The translations under genes were made by a program, and so were the position numbers. From Leptospira inadai serovar Lyme str. 10 (GTDB lineage: Bacteria; Spirochaetota; Leptospiria; Leptospirales; Leptospiraceae): 64,000 bases of DNA. Location: the NCBI RefSeq assembly GCF_000243675.2, contig NZ_AHMM02000025.1, forward strand, positions 310,001-374,000, written 5' to 3'. The notes beneath the pieces were generated by a model. The model saw only the letters and a list, made by a program, of their open reading frames with translations, was not told the DNA's origin and ran no database searches. Of the stretch, positions 35,911 through 45,049 are shown in pieces (positions within the stretch are counted from its first letter, which is position 1; each line of letters opens with the position of its first letter).

Positions 35911-37215
35911 TTACGCCGTCTTTGCCGAATAACCTTTTATACTAAAGAATCTTTTCTGAGATAGCAAAAAGGTCCCTAGCACGGCAAAAGAAACAAGGGC
36001 CGTAATCTTCATCATGAAAGGGATAGCGATAACGATTTCCATCGGCAATAAAGCGGTCAATTTCTGAACCTGCGTAAAATCGAACGGATAGACGTAAGTC
36101 AGGACCGCAATGGACGCTAAGCGAACTAATTCCGAAACGATCCCCGAGGTTTTCAGTTCGAAAATTGCTCCGATAGTCCATAATGTCCAGAGTACATAGA
36201 AACCGAGAACGATCATCTCCGGTAGCGGGAGTTCCTTCTTAAATTCGATATACACCATAGATGCACCCATCGCAAATAAGAATTGAAGTATCGTATATAT
36301 CGTTAAAGTGATCGGGATCTGCGTATCATATTTCTTGTACGTTGATCGTTCGATTTCAGGAGGAATTACGCTCTCTCCCAGATCGGCCGGTTTCCAACCG
36401 GGCGCTTTGAACCATACTAAAAACTTGTCTTTCCAAGACTTGGTTTGCCAAGAAAGATCGAACAGCTCTTGAAAGTAATGAAACTGAGCCCAAATCGGAT
36501 TCCAAGTGGTCATCGGTTTTACAATTCCGAAAATCGGCTCTTCTTCCTCCTCTTTAAAGCTTCCGAAAAGACGATCCCAAATAATGAACGTCCCGGCGTA
36601 ATTTTTATCTATATATTTCGGATCTCTACCGTGATGAACTCTATGATGAGACGGCGTATTCCAAACCCATTCGAACCATCCCAACTTAGGAATGAGTCGA
36701 GTATGAATCCAAAATTGATAAGCGAAGTTAATCTGAATGACTAACATGAACATCAACGGAGGAAATCCCATCACTGCCAGCGGAAGATAAAAAGGAAGTG
36801 AAAAGGTATTTTGCAAAATCCCTTGTCGCAGAGCTACGGTTAAGTTATAATCCTCACTTTGATGATGAGCGACGTGCGAACCCCAAAAGACGTTAATTTC
36901 GTGGGCAAACCTATGGTACCAATAATAAAAGAAATCGGCCAATACGTAACAGGCCACCCAGGCTATCCACGAATTTTCCGTGAAAGTAAAGAATCGAAAA
37001 TTTTGGTAGGTCCAAGCGTAGATCGCAATCAAACCGAGCGTAATAAAAACGGTAAAGATCTGCATATAGACTCCGGCGGCTAAATTGTTAACCGAATCCT
37101 TGTAACGGTAAAAAGGCTTCTTAGTTACGAGAACCCAAATTACTTCCGCAAGAGCCAAAACAAAAAACGCAGGAGTGATCAACTCGATAATATTCTTTTC
37201 CATCTCTGAGTCCAC
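35911..37215 (-). CDS. Sterol desaturase/fatty-acid hydroxylase superfamily membrane protein
   Basis: This di-iron membrane oxygenase has the three His clusters of the superfamily: HRFAHE, HVAHHQSED and SHHRVHHG. About eight transmembrane helices surround them, and there is an additional hydrophobic C-terminal region (about 300-430). It resembles alkylglycerol monooxygenase-like and hydroxylase proteins. It would hydroxylate or desaturate a lipid in the membrane using O2. The substrate is not deducible. It is upstream of, and on the same strand as, the MuiA-like pair, 130 bases away. Confidence 0.87.
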   Translation of the reverse strand: MDSEMEKNIIELITPAFFVLALAEVIWVLVTKKPFYRYKDSVNNLAAGVYMQIFTVFITLGLIAIYAWTYQNFRFFTFTENSWIAWVACYVLADFFYYWYHRFAHEINVFWGSHVAHHQSEDYNLTVALRQGILQNTFSLPFYLPLAVMGFPPLMFMLVIQINFAYQFWIHTRLIPKLGWFEWVWNTPSHHRVHHGRDPKYIDKNYAGTFIIWDRLFGSFKEEEEEPIFGIVKPMTTWNPIWAQFHYFQELFDLSWQTKSWKDKFLVWFKAPGWKPADLGESVIPPEIERSTYKKYDTQIPITLTIYTILQFLFAMGASMVYIEFKKELPLPEMIVLGFYVLWTLWTIGAIFELKTSGIVSELVRLASIAVLTYVYPFDFTQVQKLTALLPMEIVIAIPFMMKITALVSFAVLGTFLLSQKRFFSIKGYSAKTA

Positions 37216-37341
37216 TTTCGACTATCACTGTAGCGCCCGGTCGGTCAAGAAAAAGAAAGGGAATTTATGAAATATCCCCTTTCAATAGTTTGATAACAAA
37301 TGTTATTTTTAGCGATAAAACGAATCGTATTTATTTTAATT

Positions 37342-38889
37342 TCAGAAGAAGAGACTCACGGAGGCGGAAACCGAGAAAATTCCTCCACCATAGCTATAGT
37401 TGGGATTTATAGTCGTAGGTTGATACTTATCCACTTCCACCCATCTTAATCTTTGGTACATTAAACCTATATCGAATATGACCGGGTTCTTTAATCTATC
37501 TTTCAAAAATCCGAAATTGCGACCGCTAAGCACGTAAGAGAATCCGAGAGAATATATCATTCTATCGTTATCCATCCAGTTATTCGTACCCGCATAATGA
37601 GGAACCGGAGTAGGACGACGACCGATTCCGGCTCTCGCTTTCATAGTCGGAGTAATCGTGACTTCCGTTCCGAAGCGAACGTCTGTCGTATCATGAAAGT
37701 TCAAAGGATCCGAATATCTTGCCTTAATTCTGGAGTTGTGAAGAAGACTCCAAAGTTCGCGATTCACATCTAAATTCAATTGAACTCTGCTAAACGGACG
37801 GAATCCCAGTCCGTAAGACCATACGCGAGGATTGTAATCGGATAGTAATGCCAAATCGAAGTCTAACTGAATTCCCAAAAGCGTAGTTTGCGCTCTGGCA
37901 GGAATCGGATCCGTTGAAAGATAGGTTTCCCTTTTGTAAGATGCTCCAAGACTGAATTTTCCGTACGTAAATTGAAGTCCGTAGGTCGGATTGATCAAAG
38001 GTTTTAATGATAAAACGACTTGAGAATTTGCTTGGACAGGATCGGGTGAAATCGGAACATCCTTTAATAGAATCGCACCGGAACCGCCGGCTAACGCGGT
38101 AAATCCGACTCCTGCAAAGAGGCGATCCTTCCAAAGTTCCACACCGACCCCTCCCATGATTGTCGGTCGTTGATTGCTTACTCCGGACTGCAAGTAAGTC
38201 GGCACCGTGGGATTTTGATCATTCACTACCATTAGCTTTCCGTTTGCAGGAAGAATCGCATTCAAACCGAAACGAATCGTACGACCGATATCGAAAATCT
38301 CGTTGAGATTCATAGTGAAACCCAATCCTACAAAACTATCGTCGGGATTCTTAATCGCGTCGGTTGTCGGAGCATTTGTCCTGATAGTCGGATTTGCATA
38401 GGTTCCCAAGAACGTGACTTCGTGTAGATTTCTCGGAGGTCTAGCAAGAGGACGGTACACAAATAGTCCGTCCTTTAAATTGTACCAGCCGCGTTTGTAC
38501 CAAGGACCGGTAAGAGTAGGATCGTCCTTGGACGGTTCCATAGATAATAAAGGACCGCTAGCAGGATTCTTTCCGTCTTTACCCGGTTCGGTGTTTGCAG
38601 CCGCGGAAGCGGCTTCCTTTTCCTTATCTGCCTGGTCCAATTTCCCGACAAAAAGATCCGCTTCGTTTAAACGACCTAAACCCGCTACGTTGTAAAACAC
38701 GGCCGACGAATTATTTACCGTCGCCGTAACCGCTCCTGCCATACCTGTCGCAGTCGGATGTGCGCCGAATATATCGCCGTAGCTTCCTGCCTGTATTTCA
38801 GAGTTCCCACTTCCGAATAGACAATACACTAGCGCGAGAGATGCCCCCGAAAGATAGGGAATCTTTCTTTTCAATAGAATGTTTCGCAT
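37342..38889 (-). CDS. FadL/OmpP1/TodX-family outer membrane protein
   Basis: A signal peptide precedes the N-terminal hatch-like region with PTATGMAGAVTATVNNSSAV and YNVAGLGRL, the FadL signature (NPA-type motif). A 14-strand barrel pattern follows with repeated aromatic-ended strands (FTYGKFSLGASYKRE and similar), ending in the outer-membrane signal SVSASVSLFF. A Lys/Ala-rich insert (about 85-130) is unusual. It imports hydrophobic compounds such as fatty acids across the outer membrane. The 289-bp AT-rich region upstream (38890-39178) probably holds its promoter; I see no clear elements there. Confidence 0.9.
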   Translation of the reverse strand: MRNILLKRKIPYLSGASLALVYCLFGSGNSEIQAGSYGDIFGAHPTATGMAGAVTATVNNSSAVFYNVAGLGRLNEADLFVGKLDQADKEKEAASAAANTEPGKDGKNPASGPLLSMEPSKDDPTLTGPWYKRGWYNLKDGLFVYRPLARPPRNLHEVTFLGTYANPTIRTNAPTTDAIKNPDDSFVGLGFTMNLNEIFDIGRTIRFGLNAILPANGKLMVVNDQNPTVPTYLQSGVSNQRPTIMGGVGVELWKDRLFAGVGFTALAGGSGAILLKDVPISPDPVQANSQVVLSLKPLINPTYGLQFTYGKFSLGASYKRETYLSTDPIPARAQTTLLGIQLDFDLALLSDYNPRVWSYGLGFRPFSRVQLNLDVNRELWSLLHNSRIKARYSDPLNFHDTTDVRFGTEVTITPTMKARAGIGRRPTPVPHYAGTNNWMDNDRMIYSLGFSYVLSGRNFGFLKDRLKNPVIFDIGLMYQRLRWVEVDKYQPTTINPNYSYGGGIFSVSASVSLFF

Positions 38890-39178
38890 GTTCCCTTCCT
38901 GATTGAACCAGCCCCCAATCTATTAAAAACAAATAGAACTTGCTGATTTCTTTATTACACATCAGTTATTTTTTAAAAATTATTCCGTATCTTATCTTCG
39001 CTGTTAAAAATGTCCAGTAAAATTGAAAAAACTACCTATAGACGAAATATAGCTAAAAATAGCAAAAAGAAAGGATTTTAAAAGATAAACAGTGATTATC
39101 GTAAAAGAATGAACGCTACATCTCTAGTCCAAAAGGTGTAAAGTTCTGGGTAGATTCTTGGGTCGTTCTTTTAAAAAA

Positions 39179-41128
39179 CTATTTCTTAAGGGATTGGTTT
39201 TTCTTAGGGACCGTCGTCTCGAAATAGACTTTCATTAGTTCGGCATATCGCAAGTACCCCAGATACTTCCCGGCCCGAACGATCGCGATTTTATCCAGAT
39301 CGAATTCAACCAGAAGTTTTAAGGAACTTGCAAGACTTTGATCTACGGATCCGGCCGGAACATTCGAATCCGTAGCATCTCCGACGGTTATCAAGTCTTT
39401 AGCAAATTCCATACTCTCCGGCGAATGTCTAATTTTGCGTAATGACAACATTCCTAGATATTTTTCCTGATCGTCCAGAACGACGTAATCACTCGCTTGA
39501 ATGCCGATGGATTCTTGCTCCAGTTCGGAGAGTAATTTGGAAGAATGAGTAACCGCTATATTACGAAATTTTGAAGAAACTTGACCGATCGAAATACTAT
39601 CCAAAACGTCCCGGTTCATATCCCAGTAATGTGCGGGTGACTGAAATCGATTTTCCTTTTGGCTTTTATAAAGACTTAATTTATGCGAAAGTACGAATGA
39701 AATAATCGAGACGACCATTAACGGAGGAAGAAGAGAATAACTTCCTATAATTTCGCAAATCATGACCATACCTGCAATCGGAGCGCTTGCGATACCGGCG
39801 TAAAATGCACCCATTCCGACTAGAATGAAGGAAGAAACCGAAACCGGCGTGATCAGAATAACTTTCGCTATCGTGCCGACCGCTCCTCCAAGCATTCCGC
39901 CTATAAAAAGAGCCGGTCCGAACATTCCGGCCGAACCTCCTGTTCCGATAGTAAACGAAGTCGTAAACATTTTCAAAAAAGCGAATCCGAAGAAAAACAA
40001 TGCTAAAAGAAGATTCCTTTTTATCGCAAAATCGTTTTGTAGGCTGAGAGTGGATAAAACTCCGCCTTCTTGGAGTCCGATCGTGTCAGGCACCTTGCTG
40101 ATTCCCAGACCGCTTAAAAGACCCGGTAAATACGGTTCGAAAATCGGTTTGGCATCCAAGGCATCCTGTAGTACGCCGGAACCCGTACCGATTACCTCCG
40201 GGAGAAAAAAGCCGACGATGCCGACAGGAATTCCTCCTATCGCGGGCTTTAACCAATTTCGGACGGGCCAATGCTCGGACCAATCTTGGATTTTTCTAAA
40301 AATCCGAATAAATAATGATCCATTCCAAAAACATAAAATACCTAGCATCGCATAAAAAATCAGTTCCGGATATTCCTCGAAACCGATTTCGGGGACCCTA
40401 TATACGGAACCGAAACCGTTTAGTCCGGAGTAAGTAAGATAGGCGGTAACGGAAGATATGATACAGGGTATCAGCGAATCGCTTTCGATATCTTCCCGAT
40501 AGATCATTTCTACGGAAGTTAAGGCACCGCCGAGTGGAGCGTGAAAGATCGCACCTAACCCGCCCGCAGTGCCTGCTAAAAGGAGAGTTCTGCGAGCTCT
40601 CGCCCCGGCATGGATCAACGTAGCCACGACGGAACCGAAACCGGCCCCTATTTGCGAAATAGGACCTTCCTTTCCCCCGCTCCCGCCCGTCGAGAGCGTA
40701 AAAATCGTAGCGATAGATTTTACGAGCGGAACCTTTGCCGCCATCCTCCCTTCCTGATTGTGAAAGGAATCGATCATGGAATCGGTTCCGGTCCCGGCGG
40801 ACTCGCGAGAAAAAAGATGAACGAGTAAACCGGTCACTAAGCCGCCTAAAACAGGAAGAAATAATAGCGACCAGCGACCTATACTCAAGGTCGGATCCGG
40901 TTCAAGATCGACGTAGTATTCCCCATTAGGATGAGTGTCAGCGATTCCCGCGACGGTATGCAAAAGAAAAAATTCTCCCCATGCCAAGGCTCGGGAAAAT
41001 GCATAGGCACCTAAACCGGAAACCACGCCCGTCAACAGACAGTAAAAATAAAGGGAACGGCTTCCGCCGATTTTGAAAACGGTCCGCCAGCGAAGTAGAA
41101 AGTCCTGTAGAGAATCGAAACGAAACAT
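39179..41128 (-). CDS. ClC-family chloride channel/antiporter with C-terminal CBS region
   Basis: The ClC pore motifs are GSGGKEGP (gating Glu present) and GTGGSAGMFGPALF. Ten or more transmembrane helices cover residues 20-475. After GAFYAGIASAPIAG, a cytoplasmic CBS-domain region (about 505-640) with the typical LGMLSLRKI and LGYLRYAELM strands may sense adenine nucleotides. Length 649 fits bacterial ClC plus CBS. It exports or exchanges Cl- in the inner membrane. It is followed by a gene for an exported protein on the same strand. Confidence 0.92.
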   Translation of the reverse strand: MFRFDSLQDFLLRWRTVFKIGGSRSLYFYCLLTGVVSGLGAYAFSRALAWGEFFLLHTVAGIADTHPNGEYYVDLEPDPTLSIGRWSLLFLPVLGGLVTGLLVHLFSRESAGTGTDSMIDSFHNQEGRMAAKVPLVKSIATIFTLSTGGSGGKEGPISQIGAGFGSVVATLIHAGARARRTLLLAGTAGGLGAIFHAPLGGALTSVEMIYREDIESDSLIPCIISSVTAYLTYSGLNGFGSVYRVPEIGFEEYPELIFYAMLGILCFWNGSLFIRIFRKIQDWSEHWPVRNWLKPAIGGIPVGIVGFFLPEVIGTGSGVLQDALDAKPIFEPYLPGLLSGLGISKVPDTIGLQEGGVLSTLSLQNDFAIKRNLLLALFFFGFAFLKMFTTSFTIGTGGSAGMFGPALFIGGMLGGAVGTIAKVILITPVSVSSFILVGMGAFYAGIASAPIAGMVMICEIIGSYSLLPPLMVVSIISFVLSHKLSLYKSQKENRFQSPAHYWDMNRDVLDSISIGQVSSKFRNIAVTHSSKLLSELEQESIGIQASDYVVLDDQEKYLGMLSLRKIRHSPESMEFAKDLITVGDATDSNVPAGSVDQSLASSLKLLVEFDLDKIAIVRAGKYLGYLRYAELMKVYFETTVPKKNQSLKK

Positions 41129-41156
41129 TGTTTACTTAATTCCAGAATCCGAATTT

Positions 41157-41948
41157 CTAAAAACTTTTGGATACGTTTAATTCAAGTATTCTGTTATGAG
41201 TGTATGTATCCTGCCAGGATCCGACCATTCTGTACAATCTTGGTACCAAAAGCAAACCGAGAAACACCCCCGCTCCCGGCGATTCTAATACATTTCCGGA
41301 AGGGGTCGGCTTGCCCAATAAGGATTGAATAGCCGAATGCGAATGTATGGTCGTCGAAGCATAGTAGTAACCCACGCCCGCGAGCAACAAGTCCGCCACT
41401 ATATAACCGAAAATTCCTTTTAGAGCATCCGAAGAGGAATAAACCGGCGATTTGGAGGAACTGTAGTACACCGAAGTCGCCGGCTCTATTAGAGCCAAGG
41501 TACCGGAGATCAAATAACTCTTTCGTCCCGATACTTCGGCCGCGCTTTCAATGCCCGGGGAAGGTTGACCTTCCAGGACTTGTTTTCTCGTTAATTCTTC
41601 CAATAAGTAATTCTTAAAGGCTCGTTCCGATCCTTTCTTCGGCGACTCGATCCGAATCAGACTCAATTTTTCCCTTTTAGAAAAACCTAATACAAATACG
41701 TCGATCGTTATCGGTGAATACCAGCGTGAAGTATAGCGATACGCAAATCCCTTAGTGACCTTATTAGAGATGATTCTATCGTAGGTAAGTTTGTTTAAGG
41801 CTGCGATGATTCTTAGATCGTTTTCGGCGGGGTCCCCATCCAATTCGAACGCTTCCCCCGCAGACAAGGAACTCCCGGACCATAACAGCAGCAACGCCGC
41901 TGAAATAAATATCGTCAGTTTGATTTTCGCTTTCCGCTTTTGAATCAT
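41157..41948 (-). CDS. Exported hypothetical protein
   Basis: The start at 41948 forms an ATGA overlap with the CPBP protease gene; longer readings lie inside that gene. A signal peptide (MIQKRKAKIKLTIFISAALLLL to about 35) leads to a 230-residue protein. It has one or two C-terminal hydrophobic helices near GIFGYIVADLLLAGVGYYYA and a Gly-rich linker. No family is recognised. Coupling to the CPBP gene suggests co-function. Confidence 0.68.
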   Translation of the reverse strand: MIQKRKAKIKLTIFISAALLLLWSGSSLSAGEAFELDGDPAENDLRIIAALNKLTYDRIISNKVTKGFAYRYTSRWYSPITIDVFVLGFSKREKLSLIRIESPKKGSERAFKNYLLEELTRKQVLEGQPSPGIESAAEVSGRKSYLISGTLALIEPATSVYYSSSKSPVYSSSDALKGIFGYIVADLLLAGVGYYYASTTIHSHSAIQSLLGKPTPSGNVLESPGAGVFLGLLLVPRLYRMVGSWQDTYTHNRILELNVSKSF

Positions 41949-42829
41949 CCGACAACCCGGTCTCCGAGGAAAAACGCCGCAACAAGCATGGAACTGTTGT
42001 AGGCAACATGCGCGGTTATGGGAACCCAAATATTTCCCGTTTTTAAGTAAGATAGTCCGAAGTAAAATCCTACGAAGATGAGCAGAATAGGCCCGACCCA
42101 AGAACCGCGCGGGTTATAATGAATCAGGCCGAAGATTAACGAAGTAAATAGTAAGCCGAATATCTCATGTCCTTTTCCTACAAATTGTTTGAGTAGGAAC
42201 CCTCTAAAAAAAGTCTCTTCCACAATCCCTGCACCTAGACTGACCCCGAAGGATGCCCATAGAAGTAAAAGCCAATTGCCCTGTAAATTCTGAGTCAGGG
42301 CCACTTCCAGCGGATTTGATTGAGGCTTTCCGATAAAAAAGAAAATTAGGCCCCCGGCTACGTTCACAAAACAAAATGTCGCAAAACCGACGGAAATTCC
42401 GATCCCGAATGCACCGCCATCGAATGATTCGCTAAAGTCGGTGCAATCGGCTTTGCCGATTCGCCGAAGAATCATATATGCAGGAATTAAAAAGCAGGCA
42501 GCCCATACGATTCGATCGACTACAAGCAACCAGGGACGTTTCGTAACCACGAAGTCCGTATAGTCTCTCAAGGCTTTTTCCGCCGAGGCCGGCTCGTTCC
42601 AAGCGATCTTTTTATTCTCGGGTGAGTTTCCGTTTTGAAGATCTTTCAACTTGATTGCATTCTTTTCGGAAATCGGAGGACGGGCCGACAAGGAAAGTTC
42701 GATTTGCACCTTCGCTACCTGTTGGTACAATAAATTGGCAGCCAGTAAAACCAGGATTTGCAACAGGAGTATCTTACCGATCTCGCCGAAAGATCCTTGG
42801 CTACTCGATTGCTTGTTTTTTTCTTCCAT
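41945..42829 (-). CDS. CPBP-family intramembrane metalloprotease
   Basis: This integral membrane protease is of the CAAX-protease and bacteriocin-processing (ABI) type. It has the EExxxR motif in VEETFFRGF, the second site FGLIHYNP and the third motif AHVAYNSS. There are about seven to eight transmembrane helices. I chose ATG 42829 (MEEKNKQ), preceded by GGGAGGGG, over 42850. The substrates are unknown. Its end overlaps the exported-protein gene, and its start is divergent from the M23 peptidase gene, with under 100 bases between them. Confidence 0.85.
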   Translation of the reverse strand: MEEKNKQSSSQGSFGEIGKILLLQILVLLAANLLYQQVAKVQIELSLSARPPISEKNAIKLKDLQNGNSPENKKIAWNEPASAEKALRDYTDFVVTKRPWLLVVDRIVWAACFLIPAYMILRRIGKADCTDFSESFDGGAFGIGISVGFATFCFVNVAGGLIFFFIGKPQSNPLEVALTQNLQGNWLLLLWASFGVSLGAGIVEETFFRGFLLKQFVGKGHEIFGLLFTSLIFGLIHYNPRGSWVGPILLIFVGFYFGLSYLKTGNIWVPITAHVAYNSSMLVAAFFLGDRVVG

Positions 42830-42906
42830 GGTCGGAACCCCTCCCATCATTTTCCTCCGATTTTTTGCGTCATTGTTTTTTTAAACGAACCGATTCTTAT
42901 AGTGTA

Positions 42907-43833
42907 GTGACTTCCGTCGGAATCCCAAATAGATCGATATTAATTCCAGCACTTCTTTTCGTTTATATCTCGGGAATAACGGAACTAGGTGCCGTTTTTG
43001 AACGACTTCCCCTTAACAGCCTCGACTATTCCGATAAACACCTGCTTCGGATCAGAGACGAAGTAAAATACAACCTCAGAGTCTCGGTGTCGAATTTGGA
43101 TCAAAAAAACTTGGCTCCACTCCGTTTCCTAGTTTATAAAGTAAGGGAAAAGGATAACTTTTTTAAGATCATGGCCAGGACCGGAATGGATTTGGACACG
43201 CTATCTTCCGTGAATCAACTCTCTTCCCCTCAAGATATCTATCCAGGAATGGAACTTCAGATACCGAACATGCGGGGGTTTTACGAATCGGATGAAACTT
43301 CGTCCAGCGAGAATGCAAGGAAGAGGATCGCCTCACGTCACAGAATTCCGCTCAAATTCCTATATTATGATGACCGAAGAAACGCCTGGTTCGTTCCCGG
43401 AAGAGGGTTACCGAAGGACGAGAAAAGTTTTTTTTACGGAATGGCCTTTTCGAATCCTCTTGCCGAGGAAGGGCGTGTGAGTTCCCGCTTCGGAAAAAGA
43501 AAGGATCCTTTCACGAAAAAAGACACGTTTCACGGAGGAATCGATCTCGCGGCCGAAAAAGGAACTCCGGTTTACGCCTCCGCCGACGGAATCGTTTCCT
43601 TTGCCGATTCTAAAGGCGGCTACGGAAATCTTATCGTTCTAAAACATCGTCTCGGATATGAGACTAGATACGGGCATTTGGATAAGATTTTAATTCCGGA
43701 AGGAACCAAGGTGAAAAAAGGGGAACAGATAGGAGAAGTAGGAAAAACCGGAAGAGCTACCGGTTTTCATTTACATTTCGAAGTATTACGAAATAGTCAA
43801 AAACAACGACCCATTTTTAGGGGTCACGTTTAA
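42907..43833 (+). CDS. LysM-M23 peptidoglycan hydrolase
   Basis: A hydrophobic N-terminal helix is followed by a LysM-like domain (FLVYKVREKDNFFKIMARTG and VNQLSSPQDIYPGMELQIP). The C-terminal M23 (lysostaphin-like) domain has the zinc ligands HGGIDLA and HLHFEV and the GYGNLIVLKHRLGYETRYGHL core. It cuts peptidoglycan cross-links in the periplasm or activates another hydrolase. The start is uncertain: GTG 42907 is proposed because the frame upstream overlaps the CPBP gene and reads like noise; no good ribosome-binding site is visible. Confidence 0.86.
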   Translation: MTSVGIPNRSILIPALLFVYISGITELGAVFERLPLNSLDYSDKHLLRIRDEVKYNLRVSVSNLDQKNLAPLRFLVYKVREKDNFFKIMARTGMDLDTLSSVNQLSSPQDIYPGMELQIPNMRGFYESDETSSSENARKRIASRHRIPLKFLYYDDRRNAWFVPGRGLPKDEKSFFYGMAFSNPLAEEGRVSSRFGKRKDPFTKKDTFHGGIDLAAEKGTPVYASADGIVSFADSKGGYGNLIVLKHRLGYETRYGHLDKILIPEGTKVKKGEQIGEVGKTGRATGFHLHFEVLRNSQKQRPIFRGHV

Positions 43834-44930
43834 TGCTCAGAAGTATATATCTTAGTCCTTTCCTTAGAATCGTATTCCCCATCCTTTCCGTAACATCTCT
43901 TCTTTTCGTATTGATTCTCGTCGGCTGGAACAAAACCGATCCGGAATTTTATTCGGTAGATTCCCCGATTCCCCAAGGAGAGGATAATGCTCTCTTTTTT
44001 TCAGAGGCGACACACGAAGGAAAGATTTCCGAACCGTTTGCGATCGCTTTGGATTCGAAAGGACGGATTTACACCGGATCCTCCGACGGAAACATCTATA
44101 GAATTAAGACGGACGGAAAAGTGGAGATTTTCGCGAGAACTTCCGGAAGACCTCTGGGTCTGGCTTTCGACGGGAAAGGGAACTTAGTGACATGTCTTTC
44201 CGGAGTGGGACTCGCTTTTTACGACCCGCAAGGGAAGGAAAATATCCTAGCGAGGCAGGACGAACGGGGAAATACATTAGAAAATCTTTATGGATTAGAT
44301 ATAGCCTCCGACGGAACGGTTTATTTTACCGAAGTTAGTAGAAAATTTTCGTATGATTCCTCTTACTTAGAAGAGCTCGAATCCAGGCCTAACGGAAGGA
44401 TCTTGGCTTATAAGCCGGAAGACCAATCCGTTTCCGTAGTTTTAGACGAAGTATACGCACCTACCGGAATAGCGCTCTCTTCGAGAGAGGAATTTTTGGT
44501 GTATGCGGAAAAGTACAGACACCGGGTCACCCGATTTTGGTTGAAAGGAAACAAAACCGGAAAAGAACGATTTTTTATCACTCATCTTCCCGGTAGTCCT
44601 GCCTTGATCCACTCGGATAAAAAAGACGCATTCTGGATCGCCCTTTCGGCACCGCGGCATAAGCTGATCGATAAAATTCAGGAAAAACCTATCCTAAAAA
44701 AATACGTCGCAGCGCTTCCCTTTTTTTTTAAACCGAAGGAAGGAACTCTGAGCTATGTCCTGGGAATGAACGAGGCGGGTGATGTGATATTCGCACTGAC
44801 CGACTCCTCTTCAAGTCGAGTCGGATCGACCACGGCTGTACTCGAATTCGGCAGGGGACTTTTACTTGCCGGAAACACATCCGACAAAATATGGAAATGG
44901 AAATTCGAGACTTTAGAATCGTTTTTTTAA
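43833..44930 (+). CDS. SMP-30/strictosidine synthase-like beta-propeller protein
   Basis: An N-terminal membrane anchor (about residues 10-30) is followed by a six-bladed beta-propeller, with repeats such as GRIYTGSSDGNIYRI, GLAFDGKGNLV and YGLDIASDGTVYFTE. The pattern matches gluconolactonase, APMAP and strictosidine synthase-type proteins. Its reaction is unknown; a lactonase is possible. Its ATG overlaps the M23 gene stop as TAATG, so the two are coupled. It ends 120 bases before the convergent cysI gene. Confidence 0.85.
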   Translation: MLRSIYLSPFLRIVFPILSVTSLLFVLILVGWNKTDPEFYSVDSPIPQGEDNALFFSEATHEGKISEPFAIALDSKGRIYTGSSDGNIYRIKTDGKVEIFARTSGRPLGLAFDGKGNLVTCLSGVGLAFYDPQGKENILARQDERGNTLENLYGLDIASDGTVYFTEVSRKFSYDSSYLEELESRPNGRILAYKPEDQSVSVVLDEVYAPTGIALSSREEFLVYAEKYRHRVTRFWLKGNKTGKERFFITHLPGSPALIHSDKKDAFWIALSAPRHKLIDKIQEKPILKKYVAALPFFFKPKEGTLSYVLGMNEAGDVIFALTDSSSSRVGSTTAVLEFGRGLLLAGNTSDKIWKWKFETLESFF

Positions 44931-44942
44931 TCTATAAAAGAT

Positions 44943-45048
44943 CCGCGCAAGGGATGCGCAGGGACGCGGTCGGAACGACCGCGTGTCCAAAGGACCGAGC
45001 GGGACTCCGCGAGCCCGGAGCAGCCCGACCCCGAAGGGGATGCGCCCC
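44943..45048. repeat. GC-rich multi-hairpin element in convergent gap
   Basis: This stretch is much richer in GC than its surroundings. It has a hairpin CGCGGTCG-GAA-CGACCGCG flanked by GGA/TCC, then CTCCG/CGGAG, then CCCC-GAA-GGGG. GGGATGCGC is repeated directly at 44951-44959 and 45037-45045, bracketing the structure. It lies between two convergent genes. It may be a dispersed intergenic repeat (REP/MITE-like) with a terminator role. The copy number cannot be judged from this window, where I saw no second copy. Confidence 0.55.
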
Positions 45049-45049
45049 C

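Noticed and set aside
42655..42906. 84-codon extension of the M23 peptidase to the N-terminal side
   Set aside because: It lies antisense to the CPBP protease gene and reads as basic, non-signal sequence; the signal-like helix begins only after 42907.
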